Part shown: piece after piece, positions 32,703 through 40,859 of the stretch
Numbering within the stretch: the first letter of the stretch is position 1
How the letters are laid out: each line of letters starts with the position of its first letter
Assembly (NCBI RefSeq): GCF_005938745.2
Contig: NZ_VCBX02000001.1
Coordinates: forward strand, 1,957,001-2,021,000
Source: Rhodococcus sp. KBS0724
Lineage (GTDB): Bacteria; Actinomycetota; Actinomycetes; Mycobacteriales; Mycobacteriaceae
DNA length: 64,000 nt
Reading direction: 5' to 3'
Notes under the pieces: generated by a model
Told to the model about the DNA's origin: nothing
Seen by the model: the letters and a program-made list of their open reading frames with translations, nothing else
Database searches by the model: none
Program-made: the position numbers and the translations under genes

Positions 32703-33821
32703 ATGGAACAAATGGAAACATCGAAGAGCGCACAAGTGCGTCCGTCGGTCGGCGTCCCTCGGGAGTCGAGTGACGGTGAGCGTCGGGTCGCGTTGGTGCC
32801 GAAGATCGTGGCGGCTCTGATCGGTAAGGGCGTCGACGTCGTAGTCGAGTCCGGTGCCGGTCTGGGCGCGTTGATCCCGGACGAGCTGTACACCGCTGCC
32901 GGCGCGAAGATCGGCGATCCGTGGACCGCCGACGTTGTCGTCAAGGTCGCGCCGCCGTCGTCGGACGAGATCGGCAAGATCAGTACGGGAGCCAAGTTGA
33001 TCGGGTTCCTGAACCCGCGCAACGCGGACAATCGCATCGCGGAGCTCAAAGCTGCCGGGATCGAGGGATATGCGGTGGAAGCAATTCCGCGTATTTCCCG
33101 CGCGCAGGTGATGGACGCGCTGTCCTCGCAGGCAAACGTGTCCGGCTACAAGGCTGTGTTGCTGGCGGCGTCGGAGTCGACGCGATTCTTCCCGATGCTC
33201 ACCACGGCCGCCGGTACGGTCAAGCCCGCGACGGTGCTTGTTCTCGGTGTCGGTGTTGCCGGGTTGCAGGCGCTGGCCACGGCCAAGCGTCTCGGTGGCC
33301 GCGCCACCGGCTACGACGTGCGACCGGAGGTAGCCGATCAGGTGCGCTCGGTGGGCGCTCAGTGGCTTGATCTCGGTATCGACGCAGCCGGTGAGGGCGG
33401 ATACGCCCGTGAGCTCACCGACGGCGAGCGCGCGAAGCAGCAGCAGGCACTCGAAGACGCCATCAAGGGATTCGACGTCGTGATCACCACGGCGCTGGTT
33501 CCGGGTCGTCCCGCTCCGCGTTTGGTGACCGCAGCTGCTGTGGAGGGCATGAAGCCCGGCAGCGTTGTCGTGGACCTCGCCGGTGAGACGGGCGGCAACT
33601 GTGAGTTGACCGAGCCCGGCCAGACCGTCGTCAAGCATGGCGTCACGATTTGCTCGCCGCTGAATTTGCCGGCGTCGATGCCCGAGCATGCCTCGGAGTT
33701 GTACTCGAAGAATATTTCCGCGCTGATCGAACTGATGTTGGTCGATGGGGCTTTGGCACCCGATTTCTCCGACGAGGTTCTGGCCGGTGCGTGCGTCACC
33801 CGTGAAGAGAAGGGCGCCTGA
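32703..33821 (+). CDS. pntAa: NAD(P) transhydrogenase subunit alpha part 1
   Basis: A 372-residue soluble NAD(H)-binding domain I of the proton-translocating transhydrogenase. It has the alanine-dehydrogenase-like start VGVPRESSDGERRVALVPK, the nucleotide loop VLGVGVAGLQALATAKRLG near residue 185 and the mobile loop around SVGAQWLDLGIDAAGEGGYAR. It transfers hydride from NADH to the NADP(H) subunit, driven by the proton gradient, to make NADPH. Three-polypeptide organisation is as in Rhodospirillum. ATG 32703 follows AGAAGG; ATG 32712 is an alternative. Stop overlaps the next start (TGATG). Confidence 0.92.
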   Translation: MEQMETSKSAQVRPSVGVPRESSDGERRVALVPKIVAALIGKGVDVVVESGAGLGALIPDELYTAAGAKIGDPWTADVVVKVAPPSSDEIGKISTGAKLIGFLNPRNADNRIAELKAAGIEGYAVEAIPRISRAQVMDALSSQANVSGYKAVLLAASESTRFFPMLTTAAGTVKPATVLVLGVGVAGLQALATAKRLGGRATGYDVRPEVADQVRSVGAQWLDLGIDAAGEGGYARELTDGERAKQQQALEDAIKGFDVVITTALVPGRPAPRLVTAAAVEGMKPGSVVVDLAGETGGNCELTEPGQTVVKHGVTICSPLNLPASMPEHASELYSKNISALIELMLVDGALAPDFSDEVLAGACVTREEKGA

Positions 33822-34144
33822 TGTACACATCGTTGTTGTCGAATATCGCGATCCTGGTGTTGTCCGGGTTCGTCGGTTTCGCGGTGATCTCGAAGGTCCC
33901 GAACACTCTGCACACCCCGCTGATGTCGGGTACCAACGCCATCCACGGCATCGTCGTCCTCGGCGCGCTCGTGGTTCTGGGCAAGGTGCACGACCCGTCC
34001 ATCGGATTGCAGATCATCTTGTTTGTCGCACTTGTCTTCGGAACGGTCAACGTTGTCGGTGGCTTTGTGGTCACGGACCGCATGCTGGCGATGTTCAAGG
34101 CCAAGCCCGCAGCCAAGGCTGTTTCGAAGGATGGTGACCAGTAA
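33821..34144 (+). CDS. pntAb: NAD(P) transhydrogenase subunit alpha part 2
   Basis: A 107-residue membrane subunit with three to four helices (LSNIAILVLSGFVGFAVISK, IHGIVVLGALVVLGK, LFVALVFGTVNVVGGFVV) and the family motif PLMSGTNAIHG, part of the proton channel domain. One-base overlaps with both neighbours (TGATG upstream, TAATG downstream) show strict co-translation with pntAa and pntB. Confidence 0.92.
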   Translation: MYTSLLSNIAILVLSGFVGFAVISKVPNTLHTPLMSGTNAIHGIVVLGALVVLGKVHDPSIGLQIILFVALVFGTVNVVGGFVVTDRMLAMFKAKPAAKAVSKDGDQ

Positions 34145-35574
34145 TGGAATACCTGGTCAATGGTTTGTACATTCTCGCGTTCTCGATGTTCATCTACGGT
34201 CTCATGGGTCTTACCGGCCCGAAGACCGCGGTGCGCGGCAACCAGATCGCCGCAGTCGGCATGCTCATCGCCGTCATCGCAACCCTGATCTCCATCCGCG
34301 ACGCGGAGATGGGGAACTGGATCCTCATCGCAGCCGGTCTGATCATCGGTGTCGTGCTCGGTGTTCCGCCGGCGCTGCGCACGAAGATGACGGCCATGCC
34401 GCAGTTGGTGGCACTGTTCAACGGTGTCGGCGGCGGTACCGTCGCGTTGATCGCGTACGCGGAATTCCTCGACTCGGACGGTTTCACCGCGTTCAAGCAC
34501 GGTGAGTCCCCGACGGTGCACATCGTCATCGCATCCCTCTGCGCTGCGGTGATCGGTTCGATCTCCTTCTGGGGCAGCGTGATCGCGTTCCTCAAGTTGC
34601 AGGAAACCCTGCCGGGTCGCCCGATCGGCATCGGCAAGCTGCAGCAGCCGCTGAACGCGCTGCTGCTGATCGCGGCTGTTGCGTTCTCGGTGATCATCGG
34701 TATCAAGGCGATCTCCCCGGAAGGCCCCACCAGCTCGCTCTGGATCGTCGGTGTCCTCGTGCTCTCGGGCATCCTCGGGCTGATGGTGGTGCTGCCGATC
34801 GGCGGCGCCGACATGCCCGTCGTGATCTCACTGCTCAACGCACTGACCGGTCTCTCTGCTGCCGCAGCAGGTTTGGCGCTCGACAACCAGGCCATGATCG
34901 TGGCCGGCATGATCGTCGGCGCCTCGGGCACCATCTTGACCAACCTCATGGCGAAGGCCATGAACCGGTCCATCCCGGCGATCGTTGCCGGCGGCTTCGG
35001 TGGCGGCGGCGGAGAAGCCGCATCCTCCGACGGTGTCGTGCGCACCGCGAAGGCCACCTCGGCAGCCGATGCCGCTATCCAGATGGCGTACGCCAATCAG
35101 GTGATCGTGGTTCCCGGTTACGGTTTGGCTGTGGCGCAGGCTCAGCACGCTGTCAAGGACATGGCGAAGTTGCTCGAGTCGAAGGGCGTCGAGGTCAAGT
35201 ACGCGATCCATCCCGTTGCCGGTCGCATGCCCGGTCACATGAATGTTCTTCTCGCCGAGGCGGATGTCTCGTACGACGCGATGAAGGAAATGGACGACAT
35301 CAACGACGAGTTCTCCCGCACCGACGTCACACTGGTGATCGGCGCGAACGATGTCACCAACCCGTCGGCACGCAACGATCCGAACTCGCCGATTCACGGG
35401 ATGCCGATCCTGAACGTCGATCAGTCGAAGTCCGTGATCGTGCTCAAGCGTTCGATGAACTCCGGCTTCGCCGGCATCGACAACCCGCTGTTCTTCGCCG
35501 AGGGCACCTCGATGCTCTTCGGTGACGCGAAGAAGTCCGTCGCCGAGGTCACGGAAGAGCTCAAGGCTCTGTAA
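34144..35574 (+). CDS. pntB: NAD(P) transhydrogenase subunit beta
   Basis: A 476-residue subunit: eight to nine membrane helices (residues 1-270) with the channel, followed by the soluble NADP(H)-binding domain III. There VIVVPGYGLAVAQAQH (about residue 320), HPVAGRMPGHMNVLLAEA, GANDVTNPSARNDP and VIVLKRSMNSGFAGIDNPLF carry the nucleotide-binding residues. The third gene of the operon, ending 19 bp before a strong terminator. Confidence 0.93.
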   Translation: MEYLVNGLYILAFSMFIYGLMGLTGPKTAVRGNQIAAVGMLIAVIATLISIRDAEMGNWILIAAGLIIGVVLGVPPALRTKMTAMPQLVALFNGVGGGTVALIAYAEFLDSDGFTAFKHGESPTVHIVIASLCAAVIGSISFWGSVIAFLKLQETLPGRPIGIGKLQQPLNALLLIAAVAFSVIIGIKAISPEGPTSSLWIVGVLVLSGILGLMVVLPIGGADMPVVISLLNALTGLSAAAAGLALDNQAMIVAGMIVGASGTILTNLMAKAMNRSIPAIVAGGFGGGGGEAASSDGVVRTAKATSAADAAIQMAYANQVIVVPGYGLAVAQAQHAVKDMAKLLESKGVEVKYAIHPVAGRMPGHMNVLLAEADVSYDAMKEMDDINDEFSRTDVTLVIGANDVTNPSARNDPNSPIHGMPILNVDQSKSVIVLKRSMNSGFAGIDNPLFFAEGTSMLFGDAKKSVAEVTEELKAL

Positions 35575-35593
35575 CCTGGAAGACCCTGCACGA

Positions 35594-35631
35594 AAAAGGC
35601 ACCTACTCGCAATCGCGAGTAGGTGCCTTTT
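35594..35631 (+). terminator. Strong terminator of the pnt operon
   Basis: Perfect 17-bp arms AAAAGGCACCTACTCGC (35594-35610) and complement (35615-35631) with a 4-nt loop, ending in TTTT. Because the left arm begins with an A run it probably also works for the convergent PAP2-like gene ending at 35636. Confidence 0.92.
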
Positions 35632-35635
35632 GGCG

Positions 35636-36274
35636 TCAGAGCTGAATGCTCCGATCCCGGGAGAATGCAATGGCTGCCGTATCCGGGCGTGCCGCTTCAC
35701 GTTTCGCGGCGACGGGCGAGTGCTCCATCAGAATGGCTGCTACACAACCCCAGGCCGCCGCGACCAGAAGACCCGCAACCACGCCGAAAATTCCGCTCAT
35801 TTCGGTGGCGACCACACTGACCGCGACCACGGCAACTCCGGAGATGCCCAGTCCGACAATGACGGGTCGCCACCGCGGCGCCGAGATCAGAACTGCCGAG
35901 CCGTACAGGGCTGCCGCCGCAACGACATGTCCACTGGGAAGCAACGCCGTCGGCGCATCCGTGAGCCATGAACCCAGTGCGGCACTGGTCAGGTTTGCGC
36001 CCACTCCGAGCATGAGTATGGCGCCGATACCGTAAGGCAAGGTGCGGATCATCGAAACCGCGGCGAGAGCCGCGGTGACCGTCAATACCGCAGTGACGTC
36101 GACGAAGACGACGATCTGCTCGGCAATGGATCTCAAGGAATCCGGAACAGTGACCGTCGGCGAATCAGGTCGGAGAAAGTACAGAACACCGAGCGCCGCG
36201 GCACACAGTGCGGCAAGGGCGAGGAAGCGGGTTGTAGCGGACGGGGAGTGCGGGGCGGAGGTCGAGACGGTCAC
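35636..36274 (-). CDS. PAP2-like membrane protein, degenerate active site
   Basis: A 212-residue protein with about six hydrophobic segments (residues 15-35, 50-75, 80-100, 110-130, 138-155, 160-185). LPSGHVVAAAALYGSAVL matches the PSGH motif of PAP2-type phosphatases, but the third motif (SR-x5-H-x3-D) that supplies the catalytic histidine is not present: the equivalent helix reads TEMSGIFGVVAGLL. It may be a non-enzymatic member or a divergent lipid phosphatase. GTG 36274 is selected because the upstream frame runs into noncoding DNA. Confidence 0.65.
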   Translation of the reverse strand: MTVSTSAPHSPSATTRFLALAALCAAALGVLYFLRPDSPTVTVPDSLRSIAEQIVVFVDVTAVLTVTAALAAVSMIRTLPYGIGAILMLGVGANLTSAALGSWLTDAPTALLPSGHVVAAAALYGSAVLISAPRWRPVIVGLGISGVAVVAVSVVATEMSGIFGVVAGLLVAAAWGCVAAILMEHSPVAAKREAARPDTAAIAFSRDRSIQL

Positions 36275-36314
36275 ATGTCCAGCATCCCTGCTTTGTCTGT
36301 GACAAGCGTGAGGA

Positions 36315-37529
36315 TCAGCTGTGATCTCGGTGGGTGGTCGAAGAATCGCGACGAACGACACCGGCGAACAGTGCTGCGACCAGCACGCAGACAAGTGGGA
36401 TGAGCATTGCTGTGGTGAGTGGCACAATCTGCGTCGCCCAGCCGATCGTGGCGGGGCCGGCAAGAAACCCGATATAGCCCAATCCCACGACGCGAGACAT
36501 GTTGGTACCAGCCGATCCTGAGCCCAGGTTGCCTGCGGTCGTGAAGATCTGTGGGATGCAACCGGAAAGTCCGGCGCCGAAGAGCGCCCAGCCGAAGAGG
36601 GTGAGCGGAAGCCACCCAGACAACACCACCGTCAACATTCCTACCGAGGAGATCATGGCGCCGTAGCGAACGACCGCGACGGGGCCGAGTGCGGCACTGA
36701 TTCGATCTGCCGTGAATCGGCCGATCGTCATCATCGCGGAGAAAGCTCCGAAGGACAGGGCTGCAACGGCATCCGAGACACCAAGGCCTTCCTTGACTTG
36801 CAGTGCACTCCAATCGTTTGCCACACCTTCGGCGAGCATCAGGACAAACGCGAGTGCGCCCAACGCCAGCACCTTGGCCGAGAAGTGGCCGTGTGGTTGT
36901 TCCGCTGCGGTGGGGTCGGAGTGGTGTTCGATGCGTGGCAGCAGTGGCCGGGAACAGATCGCGACGGCCACGAAGCCGACCAACGACGCGGCGGTCAGGG
37001 TAACCGATGGTGCGACGTCGAGTTTCAGTGTGGCGGCGCCGACAACCGAACCCACCACTCCACCAACGGAGAACATGCCGTGGAACGCGGACATGATCGG
37101 CCGCCGGTACAGCTGTTCTGCCTCGACGGCTTGGGAATTCATCGAGACGTCCAAAGCGCCGTTGGCAAAACCGAAGGCCACCAGTGCGGCGCCCAATTGC
37201 CACGCGTTGGTGGCAAACCCCGGACCGAGCACGGCCGCGGACAAAGCCGTTCCCGCCAGGAGGACCATCTTTCGGCTCCCGAAGCGGTCGGCGAGCGGGC
37301 CACTGAGTTGCATGCCGGCAATGGCGCCGACGGCGAGCAGGAGAAGCAGCGAACTGAGTGTGGAGTGGCTGATGCCGACGCGATGCTCGATCGACGGGAT
37401 GTGCACCACCCACATGGCGAGCAAGAAGCCGTTGATACCGAAGATGCCAAAAATGCCGGCGCGTGCGCGAATCAGAGTGGGGTCGGGGGCGATGCTCACC
37501 GTGACAGTCTGCCAGGGCGACGGGTGCAT
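36315..37529 (-). CDS. MFS transporter coupled to bkd operon
   Basis: A 404-residue protein with twelve predicted helices, starting at GIFGIFGINGFLLAMWVVHI and containing the superfamily loop ADRFGSRKMVLLAG between helices 2 and 3. Its pattern (FGFANGALDVSMNSQAVEAE, FHGMFSVGGVVGS) is that of the YbjJ/fucose-permease-like subgroup. ATG 37529 overlaps the stop of the E2 gene (ATGA), so it would be translated with the 2-oxoacid dehydrogenase genes; GTG 37499 is an alternative start. The coupling hints at transport of a keto acid or related metabolite, but this is inference. Confidence 0.75.
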   Translation of the reverse strand: MHPSPWQTVTVSIAPDPTLIRARAGIFGIFGINGFLLAMWVVHIPSIEHRVGISHSTLSSLLLLLAVGAIAGMQLSGPLADRFGSRKMVLLAGTALSAAVLGPGFATNAWQLGAALVAFGFANGALDVSMNSQAVEAEQLYRRPIMSAFHGMFSVGGVVGSVVGAATLKLDVAPSVTLTAASLVGFVAVAICSRPLLPRIEHHSDPTAAEQPHGHFSAKVLALGALAFVLMLAEGVANDWSALQVKEGLGVSDAVAALSFGAFSAMMTIGRFTADRISAALGPVAVVRYGAMISSVGMLTVVLSGWLPLTLFGWALFGAGLSGCIPQIFTTAGNLGSGSAGTNMSRVVGLGYIGFLAGPATIGWATQIVPLTTAMLIPLVCVLVAALFAGVVRRDSSTTHRDHS

Positions 37530-38542
37530 CACAGATGGGCGAGAAGGACGGCCGGGTCGGCGAGCATCGACGCCACGAGCGTGAGAAACTGCGACGCCTG
37601 TTGCCCGTCCAGCGCGCGATGGTCGAATGTCAGTGAGAGTGTCACAACCTGCCGAATGGTGATCTGTCCGCAGCGAACCCACGGTCGTTCGTTCACGCTG
37701 CCCAGAGCAAGGATGGCGGCCTCGCCGGGATTGAGCAGCGCAACACCGCCGTCGACGCCGACCACCCCGACATTGGTGATCGTGATCGTGCCACCGGTGA
37801 GATGCGCGATGTCGGTACGGCCGGCGCGGGCCGTCGACGTCAGTTCGGTGATGCGGAGTGCAACCTCTCGCAGGGTCAGGCTGCCTGCGTCTTTGATGTT
37901 GGGAACCACGAGGCCGCTATCCGATGCCACCGCAATCCCCAGATTCACGTGTGGATGGACAACACTGCATTCGGCCGTGTCGTCCCACGTCGCATTGACG
38001 CCGGGGTAAGACGCGATGGCGGTCACCAGGGATTTGGCGGCAAGCGTCAACGGTGTGACCGAACAGTTCTCGAAGTCTGCGCAATTGCGCAGTGTGTCGA
38101 GTAGTTCCATCGACGCGGTGACGTCGATCGTGACGAACACCGTTGCCTGGGGTGCGCGGGCACTGGCGGTCATCGCCCGTGCCATCTGCTTGTGCTGGGC
38201 CGATTCCGGAGAACCTTTTCTGCGTCGGCGACTTGCATGCGCCGTTTGCGGTCCATAGCCGACCAGGACGGGCGGAGCAGACGCATCAGCACCAACAGGG
38301 TCCGTACTTTCGATGCGGATGATCGGTGCCCCCACTGGCACGGTGGCACCGGGTTCGGCAAGGAGTTCGGCGACCACTCCGGTGTAGGGCGACGGAAGTT
38401 CGACTTGCGCCTTGGCCGTTTCGACGTCGGCAATCACCTGATCGATGCTCACGTGCTCGCCGACATCAACATGCCACGACACCAGTTCGGCGCTCGTAAG
38501 GCCCTCACCGAGGTCGGGAAGCCGGAACTCTGCGGTGGTCAT
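37529..38542 (-). CDS. bkdC: Branched-chain 2-oxoacid dehydrogenase E2, short form
   Basis: A 337-residue dihydrolipoamide acyltransferase. Residues 1-78 are a lipoyl domain with Lys44 in DVETAKAQV; residues 116-337 are the catalytic trimer-forming domain with His308 in DHRALDG. Between them are only about 35 basic/polar residues (81-115) with no recognisable peripheral subunit-binding domain, the part that normally holds E1 and E3; actinobacterial E2 proteins with it are about 390 residues or more. It transfers the branched acyl group from E1 to CoA. Overlaps E1beta upstream by 4 bp and the MFS gene downstream by 1 bp. E3 is not encoded here. Confidence 0.88.
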   Translation of the reverse strand: MTTAEFRLPDLGEGLTSAELVSWHVDVGEHVSIDQVIADVETAKAQVELPSPYTGVVAELLAEPGATVPVGAPIIRIESTDPVGADASAPPVLVGYGPQTAHASRRRRKGSPESAQHKQMARAMTASARAPQATVFVTIDVTASMELLDTLRNCADFENCSVTPLTLAAKSLVTAIASYPGVNATWDDTAECSVVHPHVNLGIAVASDSGLVVPNIKDAGSLTLREVALRITELTSTARAGRTDIAHLTGGTITITNVGVVGVDGGVALLNPGEAAILALGSVNERPWVRCGQITIRQVVTLSLTFDHRALDGQQASQFLTLVASMLADPAVLLAHL

Positions 38543-39516
38543 GATGCCAACACGTCATCGAGTGCATCGAGGATTCGATCAGCGTCGGGTAGGTGGAACG
38601 ATTCGAGTTTGGCTGGGGGATAGGGAATGTCGAAACCGGTCACGCGGCGGACGGGAGCCTTGAGGTCGTAAAAGCACTCGTGGGCGGCATGCGCGGCGAT
38701 TTCGGCTCCCATCCCGAGAAACATCGGTGCCTCGTGGACGATGACAAGTCGTCCGGTCCGCCGCAGCGACGAGTCCACCGTGTCGAAGTCGACCGGGGAG
38801 AGCGACCGAAGGTCGATCACTTCGAGGTGATTGCCTTCGTTCTCGGCGATGTCCGCAGCTTCCAGGGCTGTCGCGACCATCGATCCGTAGGCGACAACAG
38901 TGGCATCGCTGCCCGGGCGGACAACCCGCGCACTGTGCAGTGGCAGTGACGGTTCCGCGTCGAAATCGACCTCCGCGGAGTCCCAGTAGCGCCGCTTCGG
39001 CTCGAGGAATATCACCGGATCGTCACACTCGACGGCCTGGCGGATCATGTGGAAACCGTCGGCCGGATTGCTCGGGTACACAACCCGCAGTCCCGCAGTG
39101 TGGGCGAAGTAGGCCTCCGGTGATTCCGAATGATGTTCCACGGCACCGATTCCGCCGCCGCTGGGAATGCGAATCGTGATGGGTGCGCGTACTCGTCCCT
39201 GGGTGCGGTAATGGATTTTCGCGACCTGAGAGACGATCTGGTCGAAGGCCGGGTAGACAAAGCCGTCGAACTGGATTTCGCACACGGGCCGATAGCCGCG
39301 CAGCGCCAGGCCGAAAGCTGTTCCGACGATTCCGGATTCGGCCAGTGGCATGTCCATGACCCGGTTCTCGCCAAAATCTTTCTGCAGTGCATCGGTGACC
39401 CGGAAAACGCCGCCGAGACGGCCGACATCTTCGCCGAGGATTACGACGTGGGGGTCTTGCTCGAGTGAGCGTCGAAGTCCGGTGTTGAGCGCGGTCACGA
39501 GATTGACGATCGTCAT
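38539..39516 (-). CDS. bkdB: Branched-chain 2-oxoacid dehydrogenase E1 beta
   Basis: A 325-residue transketolase-like subunit. TALNTGLRRSLEQDPHVVILGEDVG opens the thiamine-binding domain, IPSGGGIGAVEHHSESPEAYF carries catalytic histidines, and HEAPMFLGMGAEIAAH lies in the C-terminal domain. ATG 39516, after GGAGG, overlaps the E1alpha stop (ATGA), and its end overlaps E2 similarly. Together with E1alpha it decarboxylates 2-oxoisovalerate and its homologues, the products of the valine dehydrogenase encoded at 15.8 kb. Confidence 0.92.
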   Translation of the reverse strand: MTIVNLVTALNTGLRRSLEQDPHVVILGEDVGRLGGVFRVTDALQKDFGENRVMDMPLAESGIVGTAFGLALRGYRPVCEIQFDGFVYPAFDQIVSQVAKIHYRTQGRVRAPITIRIPSGGGIGAVEHHSESPEAYFAHTAGLRVVYPSNPADGFHMIRQAVECDDPVIFLEPKRRYWDSAEVDFDAEPSLPLHSARVVRPGSDATVVAYGSMVATALEAADIAENEGNHLEVIDLRSLSPVDFDTVDSSLRRTGRLVIVHEAPMFLGMGAEIAAHAAHECFYDLKAPVRRVTGFDIPYPPAKLESFHLPDADRILDALDDVLAS

Positions 39517-40607
39517 GACATGGCCTCCTGATCGTCGAAACTTGCGAGATACTCCTGGTGCTGCGCACGTTCGTGTTCGATCAACGGGTGGGGGCCGGTG
39601 TAGACGTGATCGAACAGTGCCGAGGACGGTGGATCTGTGAAACCGATTGTGGCGCGGCGTACTCCATTCGCGACGTCGTCGGCAGCGGCAGCAGTCTCGG
39701 CGGCACCCTCGTCGTCGAGGAATCCGCGGGAGGTGAGAAACAACCTCATGCGCTCGAGCGGATCGCGGGCCCGCCACTGCGCCATATCGGTGTCGGAGCG
39801 GTACCTCGAGGGGTCGTCGGAGGTGGTGTGCGGGCCCATGCGGCACGTAATTGCCTCGATGAATGATGGCCCGCTGCCCTCACGGGCGTGGGCGAGAGCC
39901 TTCCGAGTGACTGCCAGGACTGCGAGTACGTCATTTCCGTCGACGCGATACGACGGCATGCCGTAGCCTTCGGCGCGGTGCGAGATCGGCGTGCGGGACT
40001 GTAGTGAGACCGGTTCACTGATCGCCCACTGATTGTTCTGGCAGAAGAAGACAACTCCGGCGCGGAAGCTGGCGGCAAATCCCAGTGCTTCGGCGATATC
40101 GCCCTGGCTGGTGGCGCCGTCGCCAAAATAGGCGATGGTCGCGATTTCTGCGCCGTCGAGGTGGGCGCCCAGTGCGTAGCCCGTTGCGTGAAGTCCCTGG
40201 GAGCCGACAACAATCGCCGGGTTGGTCACGTTGAATTGTTCTGGGTCCCAGGCCGAATGGGCGCACCCGCGCCACAGGACGGTCAGGGCGTGGGGCGGAA
40301 CCCCGCGGCAGTAGGCAACGGCGTGCTCGCGGTACGAGATGAAGGCAAAATCGTCAGGCTCCAGCGCACGGGCTGATCCGACCTGCGCGGCTTCCTGGCC
40401 TGAAAGTGGTGCCCATAAACCGACTTCGCCTTGGCGTTGAAGTGTGACCGCGGTGGTGTCGATTCGGCGACTGATCACGAGATCGCGATACAGCGAGAGA
40501 TAATCGTCTCGCTCCAGATCTGCGATCAGACGGTCGTATTCCGGTCGGCACACCCGCGCGCCGTCTGGCTGAATGAGTTGGACTGGATAATCGAGGTTGC
40601 CGATCAT
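39513..40607 (-). CDS. bkdA: Branched-chain 2-oxoacid dehydrogenase E1 alpha
   Basis: A 364-residue thiamine-diphosphate subunit. Binding motif GDGATSQGDIAEAL through FFCQNNQWAIS (GDG-xn-NN) is near residues 165-200, and phosphorylation-loop-like ITCRMGPHTTSDDPSRYRS near 260. ATG 40607 has GAGGTG 9 nt upstream; the earlier ATG at 40634 has no site. It is the promoter-proximal gene of the bkdABC-MFS operon. The 252-nt divergent region to the phosphotransferase gene contains a palindrome and a tandem repeat. Confidence 0.92.
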   Translation of the reverse strand: MIGNLDYPVQLIQPDGARVCRPEYDRLIADLERDDYLSLYRDLVISRRIDTTAVTLQRQGEVGLWAPLSGQEAAQVGSARALEPDDFAFISYREHAVAYCRGVPPHALTVLWRGCAHSAWDPEQFNVTNPAIVVGSQGLHATGYALGAHLDGAEIATIAYFGDGATSQGDIAEALGFAASFRAGVVFFCQNNQWAISEPVSLQSRTPISHRAEGYGMPSYRVDGNDVLAVLAVTRKALAHAREGSGPSFIEAITCRMGPHTTSDDPSRYRSDTDMAQWRARDPLERMRLFLTSRGFLDDEGAAETAAAADDVANGVRRATIGFTDPPSSALFDHVYTGPHPLIEHERAQHQEYLASFDDQEAMS

Positions 40608-40691
40608 CGTGAGTTCACCTCGGTTTCTGCTCATGCCCGACGCGCCTTGTGGGCGATGTCGAGCAATCCCGATGTGATATTGAGTTTTTGT

Positions 40692-40752
40692 GATGCTGTA
40701 CTTCCCAGCATCCCCTTCGGCGCAGAATCCGCAAGTAGCAGAATCCGCAAGT
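40692..40752. promoter_or_regulatory. bkd upstream region: palindrome plus tandem repeat
   Basis: GATGCTG (40692-40698) and CAGCATC (40706-40712) form a perfect inverted repeat. Ten bases later a 16-bp unit GCAGAATCCGCAAGTA (40722-40737) is repeated directly at 40738-40753, with a single mismatch at the last base. Both lie between the divergent bkdA and phosphotransferase genes and are candidates for regulator binding. Confidence 0.5.
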
Positions 40753-40859
40753 GCTGGTGGGTTTCGATGAGGGAGAGACGGTCACCGTTTCCGAACCGGT
40801 GGGTAACAATGGTGTCGGAACCACCCGCCTTCGCGATTTCTACGGCTAGCATCGGTGCG

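Noticed and set aside
38539..39846. Longer start for E1 beta
   Set aside because: The extra 110 residues are the out-of-frame shadow of E1 alpha; ATG 39516 with GGAGG and ATGA overlap is the real start.
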